Positions 7,982-16,887 are shown, numbered from the stretch's first letter. The stretch is 64,000 nt of DNA from Haloglomus litoreum (GCF_029338515.1 NZ_CP119988.1:1736001-1800000), one strand, 5' to 3'. The notes: generated by a model not told the origin, from the letters alone. Made by a program: numbers and translations.

Positions 7982-8386
7982 TCACCCGTCGCCGTCGAGC
8001 GCGGGCCCGTCGTCGCCGGGCTGGCGCTCGGCCGTCGCGAGCGGGGATCGCCCCCCGAACCGCTCGACCGTCGTGTCCACGATGGACAGCAGACTCTCCA
8101 GGTTCGCCCCGGCCGCGTAGCCGTCCTCGGCGTCGCGGAGGACGTCGTGCGCGACCAGTCGCGGGAGGTGGTCGTTCTCGAGGTCGGCCTTGACCGCGCT
8201 GGCGCTGCGCCCACCGAGTCGGCCCGGGGGGCGACCGTGCTCGGCGGCAGCGGTCATGGTCGCGAGCTCGCCGCTCGAGATCGGCTCGTTCGCCTCCTCG
8301 ACGGCCACCACGGCCGCGACACGCCGGCGCGCGCTCAGGAGGTGGAACGCGGTCACCGGACCGAGATCGGAGCTCGTCTCCGTCAC
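7982..8386 (-). CDS. DUF7344-type winged-helix protein
   Basis: 134 residues starting at GTG. The pattern FHLLSARRRVAAVVAVEEANEPISSGELA, then LENDHLPRLVAHDVLRDAEDGYAAG, is the haloarchaeal DUF7344 arrangement: a winged helix-turn-helix in which the recognition part handles a short N-terminal helix pair. The C-terminus is a variable linker. A TATA box centred 27 bp before the GTG supports this start and a leaderless message. It probably acts as a transcription regulator; the target is unknown. Confidence 0.75.
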   Translation of the reverse strand: MTETSSDLGPVTAFHLLSARRRVAAVVAVEEANEPISSGELATMTAAAEHGRPPGRLGGRSASAVKADLENDHLPRLVAHDVLRDAEDGYAAGANLESLLSIVDTTVERFGGRSPLATAERQPGDDGPALDGDG

Positions 8387-8409
8387 ATCGATGCTGACGA
8401 CTACCCGGG

Positions 8410-8417
8410 CATAAGTC
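8410..8417 (-). promoter_or_regulatory. TATA box of the DUF7344 gene
   Basis: The minus strand reads ACTTATGC, centred about 27 bp before the GTG start at 8386. The spacing fits a leaderless transcript. Confidence 0.5.
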
Positions 8418-8482
8418 TAGCGCCGACGAACCCCTGTCGATGGCCGATGGGTCGGCTGGCTCACCGAGCGCCGTCCGTCCAC

Positions 8483-8989
8483 TCAGCGCACGACCGTCAC
8501 GGGGACGGTCGACCGGCGGACGACGTTCTCGGCGACGCTGCCCAGCAACACCCGTGACAGGCCGGAGCGGCCGTGCGAGCCCATCACCACGTGGTCGATG
8601 CCGTTCGCCTCGTCCTCGGTGAACTCGACGATGACGCGGGACGGATTGCCGACCTCCGTGACGGTCTCGAGCTGGACGTCCCGGCCGTGGGCGCGCTCCT
8701 CGGCCGCCGCGAACAGTTCGTCGGCCTCGGCCTCGGCCTCCTCGAGCCACTCCTCCGACGAGGTGGGGATACCGGCCTGGGCGCCGTAGCCGGCCCGTGC
8801 CGGATTGATCACGTGCAGCAGGGTCAGCGTCGCGCCCTCGAACTCCGACAGCGCGTGCTGGAGGGCCGCGTGGGACTGCTCCGATCCATCGATGGGCACG
8901 AGGACCTTCTTCCGGCTGTCGTCCCCCTCGCTCCCCGCGCCGTCCTGTGCCGCCTCGGCGCCGGTGTCGTCGCTCGTCTCGTCGCTCAT
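8483..8989 (-). CDS. universal stress protein A family
   Basis: After an acidic 27-residue lead, the Usp fold begins KKVLVPIDGSEQSHAAL, and the ATP-binding signature G-x2-G-x9-G-S/T is present as GSHGRSGLSRVLLGSVAENVV. The ending RRSTVPVTVVR is the standard last beta-strand. The family is an ATP-binding cytosolic stress protein; Haloarchaea carry many paralogues. Single-gene transcription unit by context, divergent from the photolyase gene. Confidence 0.93.
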   Translation of the reverse strand: MSDETSDDTGAEAAQDGAGSEGDDSRKKVLVPIDGSEQSHAALQHALSEFEGATLTLLHVINPARAGYGAQAGIPTSSEEWLEEAEAEADELFAAAEERAHGRDVQLETVTEVGNPSRVIVEFTEDEANGIDHVVMGSHGRSGLSRVLLGSVAENVVRRSTVPVTVVR

Positions 8990-9126
8990 GGCGGCCGATG
9001 CGACCCCCCGGGCCGTAAATCGTCCGGGCGCTGGTCAGGGGGCGTACTCGCGTCCGGCGACCGTGGAATCGGCCGACGGCGTGGGGGACCCGAACCTGTA
9101 TGCGGTGCCCGCGAGTGGATCCGGAT

Positions 9127-10569
9127 ATGCGCCTGCACTGGCACCGGAGCGACCTGCGGGTCACGGACAACCGGGGACTGGCCGCCGCGGCCGGGGTCGA
9201 GGGTGCCGATCCCGCGCCGGGCGAGGGCGCCGTGCTGGGCCTGTTCGTCCTCGACGACGCCGTCCTCGACCACGCCTCGCCGCCCCGGGTCGCGTTCCTG
9301 CTCGACGCACTGGCGTCGCTCCACGACGCGTATCGCGACCGCGGCGGCGACCTCCTCGTCCGCCACGGGGACCCGACGGCGGTCCTCCCTGAGGTCGCCG
9401 CCGCGCACGACGCGACGGGCGTGGTCTGGAACCGTGGCTACTCCGGCCTGGCCCGCGAGCGCGACGCCGCCGTCCGCGACGCGCTCGACGACGCCGGCGT
9501 CCGGGTCGCCGCGTACCACGACGCGCTCCACCACGAACCCGGCTCGATTACCACCAACGCCGGCGAGCCGTACTCCGTCTACACCTACTTCTGGAAGAAG
9601 TGGCGCGACCGCGAGAAGGCCGACCCCTACCCCGCGCCGGAAGCGGACCAGCTCGCGACGCCCGACGACCCCGGGGACCTCCCGACGCTCGCCGACCTCG
9701 GCTTCGACGACCCCGCGGCCGAGGTGCCGCCGGCCGGCTACGAGGCGGCCCGCGAGCGCCTCGACGACTTCCTCGAGAGCGACGTCTACGAGTACGACGA
9801 CCGGCGCGACTACCCGGCCGACCGCTGTACCTCCCGGCTCTCCGCACACCTCCACTACGGGACCATCGGCGTGCGCGAGGTCTCCGAGGCGGTCGCCGCG
9901 GCACGGGCCGACGCGCCCGACGAGGCCGCCCGCGAGTCGGTCGACGAGTTCCGGAGCCAGCTGGCCTGGCGGGAGTTCTACCACCACGTCCTCAACTTCA
10001 ACCCCGAGGTGGTGACGGAGAACTACAAGCAGTACGAGCACGACATCGACTGGAACGAGCCCGGCGAGGAACTCGCCGCCTGGAAGCGCGGGGAGACGGG
10101 CTACCCCATCGTCGACGCGGGGATGCGCCAGCTACTGGCGGAGGCGTACATGCACAACCGCGTCCGGATGATCGTCGCCTCGTTCCTCACGAAGGACCTC
10201 CTGCTGGACTGGCGCCACGGCTACGCGCACTTCCGCGAGAAGCTGGTCGACCACGACACCGCCAACGACAACGGCGGCTGGCAGTGGGCCGCCTCGACCG
10301 GGACCGACGCCCAGCCGTACTTCCGCATCTTCAACCCGATGACGCAGGGCGAGCGCTACGACCCCGCCGCGGAGTACATCACACGCTACGTCCCCGAACT
10401 GGAGGGCGTCAACGCCGACGACATCCACTCCTGGCACGAACTCTCCCGCTCCGAGCGCGAGCAGCTGGCGCCCGAGTACCCCGCGCCCATCGTCGACCAC
10501 TCCGAGCGGCGCGAGCAGGCGCTGGCGATGTTCAAGCGCGCCCGTGGCGAGGACCCCGACGAGGAGTGA
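9127..10569 (+). CDS. phr: deoxyribodipyrimidine photolyase (cryptochrome/photolyase family)
   Basis: Light-driven repair of cyclobutane pyrimidine dimers. The N-terminal antenna-binding domain begins MRLHWHRSDLRVTDNRGL. The C-terminal FAD-binding domain includes WREFYHHVL, AGMRQL, HNRVRMIVASFLTKDL, the FAD-contacting NDNGGWQWAASTGTDAQPYF, and FNP. The ATG at 9127 is chosen because family members start directly at this strand; an upstream in-frame ATG would add nine unrelated residues. Length (480 aa) is typical of the haloarchaeal Phr2 type, to which it is closest by eye. Confidence 0.93.
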   Translation: MRLHWHRSDLRVTDNRGLAAAAGVEGADPAPGEGAVLGLFVLDDAVLDHASPPRVAFLLDALASLHDAYRDRGGDLLVRHGDPTAVLPEVAAAHDATGVVWNRGYSGLARERDAAVRDALDDAGVRVAAYHDALHHEPGSITTNAGEPYSVYTYFWKKWRDREKADPYPAPEADQLATPDDPGDLPTLADLGFDDPAAEVPPAGYEAARERLDDFLESDVYEYDDRRDYPADRCTSRLSAHLHYGTIGVREVSEAVAAARADAPDEAARESVDEFRSQLAWREFYHHVLNFNPEVVTENYKQYEHDIDWNEPGEELAAWKRGETGYPIVDAGMRQLLAEAYMHNRVRMIVASFLTKDLLLDWRHGYAHFREKLVDHDTANDNGGWQWAASTGTDAQPYFRIFNPMTQGERYDPAAEYITRYVPELEGVNADDIHSWHELSRSEREQLAPEYPAPIVDHSERREQALAMFKRARGEDPDEE

Positions 10570-10665
10570 CTGGCAGGGTATCTTCTGAATCTGTCGAATA
10601 TCGCGATAATGTGGTTGTTCTGGCAGAAATACAGAACGTAGCTGAGAAAGGATGCGTGGAACGGA
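10570..10665. terminator. A/T-rich convergent intergenic segment
   Basis: The photolyase and PAN genes converge here over 96 bp of reduced GC content with short T and A runs. It likely contains termination signals for both directions. No strong hairpin was seen. Confidence 0.35.
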
Positions 10666-11883
10666 TTACGCGAACGTCTTCGAGATCTCGTCCTCGTCCT
10701 CGTCGTCCTCCTGCTGGATCTTCTCCCAGGCCTGTTCGAAGTCCACGCGGCGGACCTCGGTGCGGTCGTCGCGGATGGCGAACATCCCGGCCTCCGTGCA
10801 GACTGCCTTGATGTCCGCCCCGGAGGCGTCGTCGGCCATCTCGGCGAGGGCCTCGTAATCCACGTCGTCGGCGATGTTCATGCTCCGGGTGTGGATCTTG
10901 AAGATGATCTCGCGGCCCTCGGCGTCGGGCTTGGGCACCTCGATGAGGCGGTCGAAGCGGCCCGGCCGGAGGATGGCCCGGTCGAGCATGTCGAAGCGGT
11001 TGGTGGCGGCGATGATGGAGATGTCACCGCGCTCGTCGAAGCCGTCCATCTCCGAGAGCAGCTGCATCATCGTCCGCTGGACCTCGGCGTCCCCGGAGGT
11101 CTTCGATTCGGTGCGCTTCGCGGCGATGGCGTCGATCTCGTCGATGAAGATGACGGCCGGCTGGTTCTGGCGGGCGAGTTCGAACAGGTCCCGGACGAGC
11201 TTCGCGCCCTCACCGATGAACTTGTGGACCAGCTCGGAGCCGGCCATCTTGATGAAGGTGGCGTCGGTCTGGTTGGCGACCGCTTTGGCGAGCATCGTCT
11301 TGCCCGTGCCCGGCGGGCCGTAGAGCAGGACGCCGCTCGGCGGGTCGATGCCGACCTCGGTGAACATCTCGGGGCTCTTGAGCGGGAGCTCGACCGTCTC
11401 GCGGACCTCCTCCATCTGCTCGTCGATGCCGCCGATGTCGTCGTAGCCGACGTCCGGCTTGTGCTCGACCTGCATCACGCGGGCGCGGACATCCGTCTCG
11501 TCGTCCAGCACCTTCACGATGGACAGTGAGTTGTTGACCGCCACGCGGTCGTCGGGCTCCAGGCGGTCGCGCATCTCGTCGGTGACCTCGGTGAGCGCCT
11601 CCTGGTTGTTGCCGTGCTGCTTGATGACGACCCCCTCGTCGGTCAGCTCCTGGACCGTCGCGACGAACAGCGGCGACTGCTTGAGCTTCTTGTTCTCGTG
11701 GGTGAGCCGCTCGAGCTTCTGCTGGTACTTGTTGTTCTCCGCGCTGGCGTCGAGGAGCTTGTCCCGCATCTCCTCGTTCTGCCCCTCCAGCACCTCCAAC
11801 CGCTCGCGGAGTGCCTCCACCTTCTCCTGCTGGGAGGCGTTCTCGTCGTACGGCATATCGACATCGTCCACGGCGTCGGTCAT
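10666..11883 (-). CDS. pan: proteasome-activating nucleotidase (PAN AAA+ ATPase)
   Basis: Unfolds substrates and feeds them to the 20S proteasome. Starting at MTDAVDDVDM it is 405 residues: a coiled coil (about 15-70), an OB domain (about 72-140), and an AAA+ module with Walker A GPPGTGKT at 189-196, Walker B FIDEID at 246-251 and the second region of homology ATNRFDMLDRAILRPGRFDR. The C-terminus is T-F-A, so the penultimate aromatic is Phe, not the Tyr of the canonical HbYX docking motif. A TATA box 28 bp before 11883 supports this start over an ATG at 11910. Confidence 0.96.
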   Translation of the reverse strand: MTDAVDDVDMPYDENASQQEKVEALRERLEVLEGQNEEMRDKLLDASAENNKYQQKLERLTHENKKLKQSPLFVATVQELTDEGVVIKQHGNNQEALTEVTDEMRDRLEPDDRVAVNNSLSIVKVLDDETDVRARVMQVEHKPDVGYDDIGGIDEQMEEVRETVELPLKSPEMFTEVGIDPPSGVLLYGPPGTGKTMLAKAVANQTDATFIKMAGSELVHKFIGEGAKLVRDLFELARQNQPAVIFIDEIDAIAAKRTESKTSGDAEVQRTMMQLLSEMDGFDERGDISIIAATNRFDMLDRAILRPGRFDRLIEVPKPDAEGREIIFKIHTRSMNIADDVDYEALAEMADDASGADIKAVCTEAGMFAIRDDRTEVRRVDFEQAWEKIQQEDDEDEDEISKTFA

Positions 11884-11906
11884 TGACAGGAAGTAGGGTG
11901 GTGTAC

Positions 11907-11915
11907 TCATAAGAG
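11907..11915 (-). promoter_or_regulatory. TATA box of pan
   Basis: The minus strand reads CTCTTATGA, centred about 28 bp before the ATG at 11883. It overlaps the alternative upstream ATG at 11910, which argues against that start. Confidence 0.55.
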
Positions 11916-12047
11916 GCTTCGGGTGGCCGCACTCGATACTCGGCGTCGCCCTTCCGTCTGCCGGCGTCGTGCGCGCTGCTGCGGTCCGATGGCCGCTCCC
12001 ATGGCCCCGCCCGCCGAGGGATGTACGATGGTAATTATCTAACTCGA

Positions 12048-12056
12048 AATTATTAT
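12048..12056 (+). promoter_or_regulatory. TATA box of the winged-helix gene
   Basis: AATTATTAT is centred about 29 bp before the ATG at 12081 within a short A/T-rich patch (12031-12057). Spacing indicates a leaderless mRNA. A second A/T run at 12032-12038 could be an operator or an additional promoter element. Confidence 0.55.
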
Positions 12057-12080
12057 GGCCGTCGCGTACGGAGCCGGAGT

Positions 12081-12407
12081 ATGACCGGACCGGACTCGGC
12101 GGCCGTGGCCGACGAGCGGGCGGAGTGGAGCCGGGAGACCGCAACGGGCCGTGAGGGAACGGGTGTGGACGCGGCGGATGCTCCCGGCTGGGAGACGGTC
12201 GCGGCGCTGCCCGCGAGCGCGAAGCTGGTGGCGCGGGTGCTGGAGCACGAGGGGCCGCTGAGCGGGACGGACCTCGCCGCGGAGACACGGCTCCCGCCCC
12301 GGACGGTGCGGTACGCCGTGGGGCGGCTGGAGGAGGCGGACGTCGTCAGCGAGGGGTTCTCCCTGCGGGACGCCCGCGAGAAGCGTTACCGGCTCCGGAT
12401 CGACTGA
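12081..12407 (+). CDS. winged-helix transcription regulator (MarR-like)
   Basis: 108 residues. After an acidic 40-residue N-terminus comes a compact winged helix: LPASAKLVARVLEHEGPLSG, TDLAAETRLPPRTVRYAVGRLEEADVV, then a wing ending REKRYRLRID. The recognition helix would be LPPRTVRYAVGRL. It is divergently arranged with pan, with about 200 bp between the starts. Whether it regulates pan or itself cannot be told from sequence. Confidence 0.85.
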   Translation: MTGPDSAAVADERAEWSRETATGREGTGVDAADAPGWETVAALPASAKLVARVLEHEGPLSGTDLAAETRLPPRTVRYAVGRLEEADVVSEGFSLRDAREKRYRLRID

Positions 12408-12568
12408 CTCGACCGCGGCTTGCCGACCACGGGTCGCCCGAGCCGGCCGCGGGGTCCCGGCTTCGGCCCGACTGCTCCGTGGACCACCGTCACGGCCGGA
12501 CGGTCGGGTGATGCCCGCCGGGCCCACCGTAACGCTTGAATCGGTCGGTGGCCAACGGCTGCCAACGA

Positions 12569-13201
12569 ATGCCGGACTGTGACTACTGCGGGGAGTCGTT
12601 CGGGAACGAGACGGCCCGGGACAAGCACCTGAAGGCCGAACACGCCGATGAACTGGGGCGCATCGACCGACGACGGCTGGGGATGGAGGACGAGGACGGG
12701 AGCACGCTCGGCGATGCGGCCGGCCCCATCGCGCTCGGGGCTATCGTCCTGTTCGCGGTCGCCATCATCGGCTATCTCGTCTTCTTCGCCGGGTCGGGCG
12801 GAGCGACGACACCGCACAACCTCGGGGGCGTCCACGGCCACGGGACCATCAACGTCACCGTGGTCGGTGAGAGCCTCGACTTCAGCCAGGGGGAGTACCA
12901 GGTGCAGGACCGGTACTGGCACTTCGAGGGCGGCAACGGTCGGTTCTGGCACGTCCACGGCGAGGGCGTCACCCTGGCGTACGCGCTGGACACCATCGGC
13001 ATCGGCGTGACCGACAACTCCGTCACCTATCAGGGTACCACCTACGAGGACTCGGACCCACAGTACGACGTGGAGGTGACCGTCGGCGGCGAGGACGTCG
13101 ACCCCTCGAGCTACGTACTCAGGGGCAACAGTCGGACGCCATCGGGCCGACAGACCGCCGCCGGGGCGCACATCCGTATCATCGTCACCCGGACCGGGTG
13201 A
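12569..13201 (+). CDS. C2H2 zinc-finger, single-helix membrane protein
   Basis: 210 residues from the ATG at 12569 (MPDCDYCGESFGNE). A classic C2H2 finger, C-x2-C-x12-H-x4-H, occupies about residues 4-25. A charged linker, one transmembrane helix (about 50-72, IALGAIVLFAVAIIGYLVFF) and an extracytoplasmic beta-rich domain follow, with three conserved-looking H/W-rich blocks (VHGHGTINVTVVG, RYWHFEGGN, RFWHVHGEG). The finger would face the cytoplasm. A TATA-like GCTTGAAT lies 30 bp before this ATG. Ligand and function are unknown; His-rich blocks could bind metal, which is inference. Confidence 0.75.
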   Translation: MPDCDYCGESFGNETARDKHLKAEHADELGRIDRRRLGMEDEDGSTLGDAAGPIALGAIVLFAVAIIGYLVFFAGSGGATTPHNLGGVHGHGTINVTVVGESLDFSQGEYQVQDRYWHFEGGNGRFWHVHGEGVTLAYALDTIGIGVTDNSVTYQGTTYEDSDPQYDVEVTVGGEDVDPSSYVLRGNSRTPSGRQTAAGAHIRIIVTRTG

Positions 13202-13334
13202 GCCCACCGGGAACCACGGGTCGTCGCCTGGCCCCTCCAGCCCCCGCCTGGTTGCAGTACATACCCCTCGATACCAGACAGTATCCGCTATCGCAACCAT
13301 TTAGGGCGTACTGTCGGAACATCCGGTCAGCGAC

Positions 13335-14339
13335 ATGACGAATCGACGTAAGTTCCTGAAAACGGTCGGCGCGACGGGCGCCCTCGGGCTCGTGGCGGGA
13401 TGTACCAGTGGCGGCGATGGTGGCGACGGTGGCGGGGGCGGTGACGGTGGCGACGGCGACGGCGGTGACGGTGGCGAACCCACACCGACGCCGACGCCGG
13501 TCCCGTTCGGCGACGGGCGGGCGACGTTCTACATGTCCCCGAGCGAACCCCAGTCGCTGATGGAGGCCCAGTACCAGCCGGTCAAGGAGCAACTCCAGAG
13601 CGAACTCGACGTGAACCGCGTGCCGCTCCAGTACGCCGCGGGCTACAGCGCGGTGCTCCAGACCCTGGGCGGCGGGGCGGGCGACATCGGTGAGACGGGC
13701 CCGTTCGCCGCGGCGCTGGGCGTCGCCAACGACCGCTGTGACATCATCCTCCAGCGGTTCGGCTACGGCTCCTGGACGTATGCGTCGGTCATCGTCACGC
13801 AGGAGGACTCGGACATCGAGTCCCTGTCGGACCTGGAGGGGGAGCGGGTGGCCTTCGCCGACCGGCTGTCGGCCTCCGGCGCGCTCTACCCGCTGTACAT
13901 GCTGAAGCAGGCCGGCCTCAGCATCGGCGACCTGCCCAACGACACGACGGACGCCGACTTCACGCCGCAGTTCTCCAGCCACGCCGAGGCCTTCGCGGCC
14001 CTGGAGCGCGGTCAGGTCGCGGCCGCCGGCGTCGGGAAGTTCATCTCGCTCAACGACGACCGCGAGCTCAAGAGCGGCTTCCGCTACGTCAAGGAGACCG
14101 ACGGCATCCCGCGGGCGCCCATCGTCGTCAGCCCCGAGCTCTCGGACGAGGAGCAGAACGCGGTCAAGGAGGCCCTCATCGAGGCCCCCGAATCGATGTA
14201 CCTCGGCGAGGACGGCGAGGCCGACACCGACGACGACCTCTGGTTCAGCGACGTCCGCGAGGCGAGCAACGAGACCTACGAGCCCGTCGTCGAGGTCGCC
14301 AACGAGCTGGGCATCACCGCCGAGCTGCTCGACCAGTAA
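13335..14339 (+). CDS. phnD: phosphonate/phosphate-type ABC transporter substrate-binding lipoprotein
   Basis: The Tat-type signal has twin Arg at residues 4-5 and a lipobox LVAGC with Cys23, followed by a long Gly/Asp linker. The mature domain is PhnD/SsuA-like: FYMSPSEPQSLMEAQYQPVKEQL, then QYAAGYSAVLQTL and FADRLSASGALYPLYMLKQAG, the anion-binding cleft region of phosphonate binding proteins. First gene of phnD-phnC-phnE. A T-run follows the stop. Phosphonate, phosphite or phosphate are all possible substrates. Confidence 0.88.
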   Translation: MTNRRKFLKTVGATGALGLVAGCTSGGDGGDGGGGGDGGDGDGGDGGEPTPTPTPVPFGDGRATFYMSPSEPQSLMEAQYQPVKEQLQSELDVNRVPLQYAAGYSAVLQTLGGGAGDIGETGPFAAALGVANDRCDIILQRFGYGSWTYASVIVTQEDSDIESLSDLEGERVAFADRLSASGALYPLYMLKQAGLSIGDLPNDTTDADFTPQFSSHAEAFAALERGQVAAAGVGKFISLNDDRELKSGFRYVKETDGIPRAPIVVSPELSDEEQNAVKEALIEAPESMYLGEDGEADTDDDLWFSDVREASNETYEPVVEVANELGITAELLDQ

Positions 14340-14382
14340 CCCGAACGACCGATTTTTCACCGCTCTGCGGTACACCCAACAC

Positions 14383-15180
14383 ATGCCAAGCGTCTCGCTC
14401 CAGAACGTCACGAAACGGTACGGCGAGGACACCGTCGCCCTCGACGGCGTCTCGCTCGATATCGACTCCGGCGAGTTCGTCGTCGTCCTCGGTCCCTCGG
14501 GGGCCGGGAAGTCGACTCTCCTGCGTATCCTCAACGGACTCACCCAGCCGACCGAGGGAAGCGTCAGCATCGGCGGTCAGCCCGTCTCGGCCACCGGCAG
14601 CGAGGTCGGGATGGTGTTCCAGATGCACTACCTCATCGAGTCCATCTCCGCCTACCGGAACGCCCTGACGGGGGCCCTGGGCCGGACCGGAACGCTCCGC
14701 AGCGCGCTCACCCTGAACGAGCGCGAGGACAAGCGCGAGGCGCTCCGGGCGCTGGACACCGTCGGCCTGCTGCAGGAGGCCGAGCAGCGCGCCGGGTCCA
14801 TGTCCGGCGGCCAGAAACAGCGCGTCGGCATCGCCCGCGCGCTGGTCCAGCAGCCCTCGCTGCTGCTCGCCGACGAGCCGGTCTCCAGCCTCGACCCGAA
14901 GGCCGCACGCGACGTGATGAACTACATGAAGCAGGCGGCCAGGGAGCGTGACCTGACGACCCTGGCGAGCCTCCACCAGGTCAACATCGCCCGCGAGTTC
15001 GGCGACCGCTTCGTCGGCATCCGGGACGGGAGCATCATCTTCGACGGGGACCGCGAGGCGCTGACCATGGACGTGGTCGACCGGCTCTACTACGGCGAGG
15101 AGACAGACGGTGCGTTCAGCGAGGGGGGAGACGGTGAGGCGGCCGCGGCCGAGAGCGTCACCGGGGGTGTGGAGTCGTGA
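14383..15180 (+). CDS. phnC: phosphonate-type ABC transporter ATP-binding protein
   Basis: 265 residues with Walker A GPSGAGKST at about 37-45, Q-loop VFQMHYL, signature MSGGQKQRVGIARAL and Walker B LLLADEPVSSLDP. The spacing FQMHYLIESISAYRNALTGALG is characteristic of PhnC. An acidic C-terminal tail of about 25 residues extends past the ATPase. Energises uptake with PhnD and PhnE. Its stop overlaps the phnE GTG start by 4 nt. Confidence 0.93.
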   Translation: MPSVSLQNVTKRYGEDTVALDGVSLDIDSGEFVVVLGPSGAGKSTLLRILNGLTQPTEGSVSIGGQPVSATGSEVGMVFQMHYLIESISAYRNALTGALGRTGTLRSALTLNEREDKREALRALDTVGLLQEAEQRAGSMSGGQKQRVGIARALVQQPSLLLADEPVSSLDPKAARDVMNYMKQAARERDLTTLASLHQVNIAREFGDRFVGIRDGSIIFDGDREALTMDVVDRLYYGEETDGAFSEGGDGEAAAAESVTGGVES

Positions 15181-16181
15181 GCAGCGACTCCGTCGACGAG
15201 ATCCTGGGACGCATCGAGCGCCGGTTCGCCATCCGACGGCTCCTGACGCTCGCCGCCATCGCGCTGGCGGCGGCCACCGTCTACTTCGGGACCGGGTTCC
15301 TCGGGAGCCGCCCCGTCCCCGACATCATCCGGTTCGCGCAGTTCGACTTCTTCTTCCAGGAGTTCGCGAAGTACCTGCGGCCGAACTTCATCGACTTCAC
15401 GCTGTACACCCGGGAGAACGAGATCGGCGGCCTCCGGGCCATCGTCGTCAGCCTGTCGCGCCCGATGACCATCGTCGAGACGATCCAGTCGCTGCGGAGC
15501 AGCCTCATCGTCTCGGCGGTCGTGATGACGCTCTCTATCGGTATCGTCGGCACAATCCTCGGGTTCCCGTTCGCGCTGTTCTTCGGCGTGCTGGGCTCCG
15601 AGCGGGTCACGCCGTTCCCCTTCAACTTCGGGTTCCGCGGCGTGATGTCGACCATCCGCGCCGTCCCGGCGCTGGTCTGGGTGTTCATCTTCGCCGCGCT
15701 CGTCCCGCTCTCGCCGCTGACGGCGATGCTCGCGGTCGCCACCGACACCGTCGGCAACCTCGGCCGCCTGTTCACGGACGAGCTGGAGGAGATCGACGAG
15801 GGGCCCATCGAGGCCATCCGCTCGACGGGCGCCTCCCGGCCGCAGGTCATCAACTTCGGGATGCTCTCGCAGGTCTCCTCCTCGTTCGTCGCCTGGACGC
15901 TCTACATCCTCGAGATCAACACCCGCATCGCGGTCTCCCTGGGTGTCGTCGGGGCCGGCGGGCTCGGCCAGTACATCCAGCAGAACCTCAACCTGTTCAA
16001 CTCGTTCCGCGCCGGCGCCGGGCTGCTGACGCTGCTCGTGCTCGTGCTCTCCATCGAGCTGCTCTCCTCCCGGCTCCGCGCCCGGCTCCGCCCCTCGGAG
16101 CACGACTCGAAGGGGTTCATCGACGCGCTCCGCGACCTGGGTGACGGGAACAAGTGGCTCGGCCGCGGGACCGACCGGTAA
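15177..16181 (+). CDS. phnE: phosphonate-type ABC transporter permease
   Basis: Starts at a GTG overlapping the phnC stop (GTGA). The 334 residues hold an N-terminal helix (RLLTLAAIALAAATVYFGTG), periplasmic loop, and a binding-protein-dependent transport domain with helices at SSLIVSAVVMTLSIGIVGTI, FRGVMSTIRAVPALVWVFIF and the EAA-loop sequence EEIDEGPIEAIRSTGASRPQ. PhnE ends with LLTLLVLVLSIELLSS. No C-P lyase genes accompany the operon. Confidence 0.92.
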   Translation: MSSDSVDEILGRIERRFAIRRLLTLAAIALAAATVYFGTGFLGSRPVPDIIRFAQFDFFFQEFAKYLRPNFIDFTLYTRENEIGGLRAIVVSLSRPMTIVETIQSLRSSLIVSAVVMTLSIGIVGTILGFPFALFFGVLGSERVTPFPFNFGFRGVMSTIRAVPALVWVFIFAALVPLSPLTAMLAVATDTVGNLGRLFTDELEEIDEGPIEAIRSTGASRPQVINFGMLSQVSSSFVAWTLYILEINTRIAVSLGVVGAGGLGQYIQQNLNLFNSFRAGAGLLTLLVLVLSIELLSSRLRARLRPSEHDSKGFIDALRDLGDGNKWLGRGTDR

Positions 16182-16196
16182 CCGGCCTCTCGGGGC

Positions 16197-16808
16197 TCAG
16201 AACTCCCCGAGCCGCGACTGCCCGCCCCCCTCCTCGTCCAGTCCCGCCAGCGCGACCGCCTCGTCCAGCGCGTCGGCGAACGTGCTCTCCTGACTCCGGT
16301 CGTACAGCGTCGCCGCCGGGTGGACACAGAGCAGGACCCGGTAGCTCCCGTCGCCGACACGGGCGTCGTGGACGGTGCCGGCCTCCTTCGTCACCGCCAC
16401 CGACCGCTCGAGCAGGTGCTGGGCGGGGACCTTCCCGAGCGTCACGACGAGTTCGGGGTCGACCTGCCGGAGCTCCGCGGCGAGGTAGCCCTTGCAGTTG
16501 GCGAGTTCGTCCCGTTTCGGGTCGCGGTTGTCCGGTGGTCGGCAGCGCACGCAGTTGGTGATGCGGACGTCCCGGCGCGCCAGCCCGCGGTCGCGGAGGG
16601 CCTCGGTCAGCACGTCGCCCGAGCGGCCGACGAACGGCTCGCCCTGCTCGTCCTCGCTGGCGCCGGGGGCCTCGCCGACGAACACGAGGTCGGCGTCCGT
16701 CGGGCCGATCCCGTTGACGATGCGCGAGCGCGACTCGCACAGCTCCGGGCACGCCTCACAGGCCGTCACCGCGACACCATCCATCTCGCCTGGCAGCGAT
16801 TCGCTCAT
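16197..16808 (-). CDS. family 4 uracil-DNA glycosylase (4Fe-4S)
   Basis: Removes uracil from DNA in base-excision repair. The catalytic motif GEAPGASEDEQG lies near residue 45, and the substrate-binding HPAATL appears near 170. Iron-sulphur cysteines are CEAC near residues 17-20 and the pair NCVRC...NC spaced about 16 residues, as in thermophilic/archaeal UDGa. The start ATG at 16808 is chosen; one more in-frame ATG lies 12 bp upstream and one downstream at about 16784. Length 203 aa. Confidence 0.9.
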   Translation of the reverse strand: MSESLPGEMDGVAVTACEACPELCESRSRIVNGIGPTDADLVFVGEAPGASEDEQGEPFVGRSGDVLTEALRDRGLARRDVRITNCVRCRPPDNRDPKRDELANCKGYLAAELRQVDPELVVTLGKVPAQHLLERSVAVTKEAGTVHDARVGDGSYRVLLCVHPAATLYDRSQESTFADALDEAVALAGLDEEGGGQSRLGEF

Positions 16809-16887
16809 GTCGGCCCGCACTCGGGGCCGCTACTAAGCCCCCGCGGTCGCGCGGAGCGACGCTACCGGTGGGAGGCGGACTGCTGCC

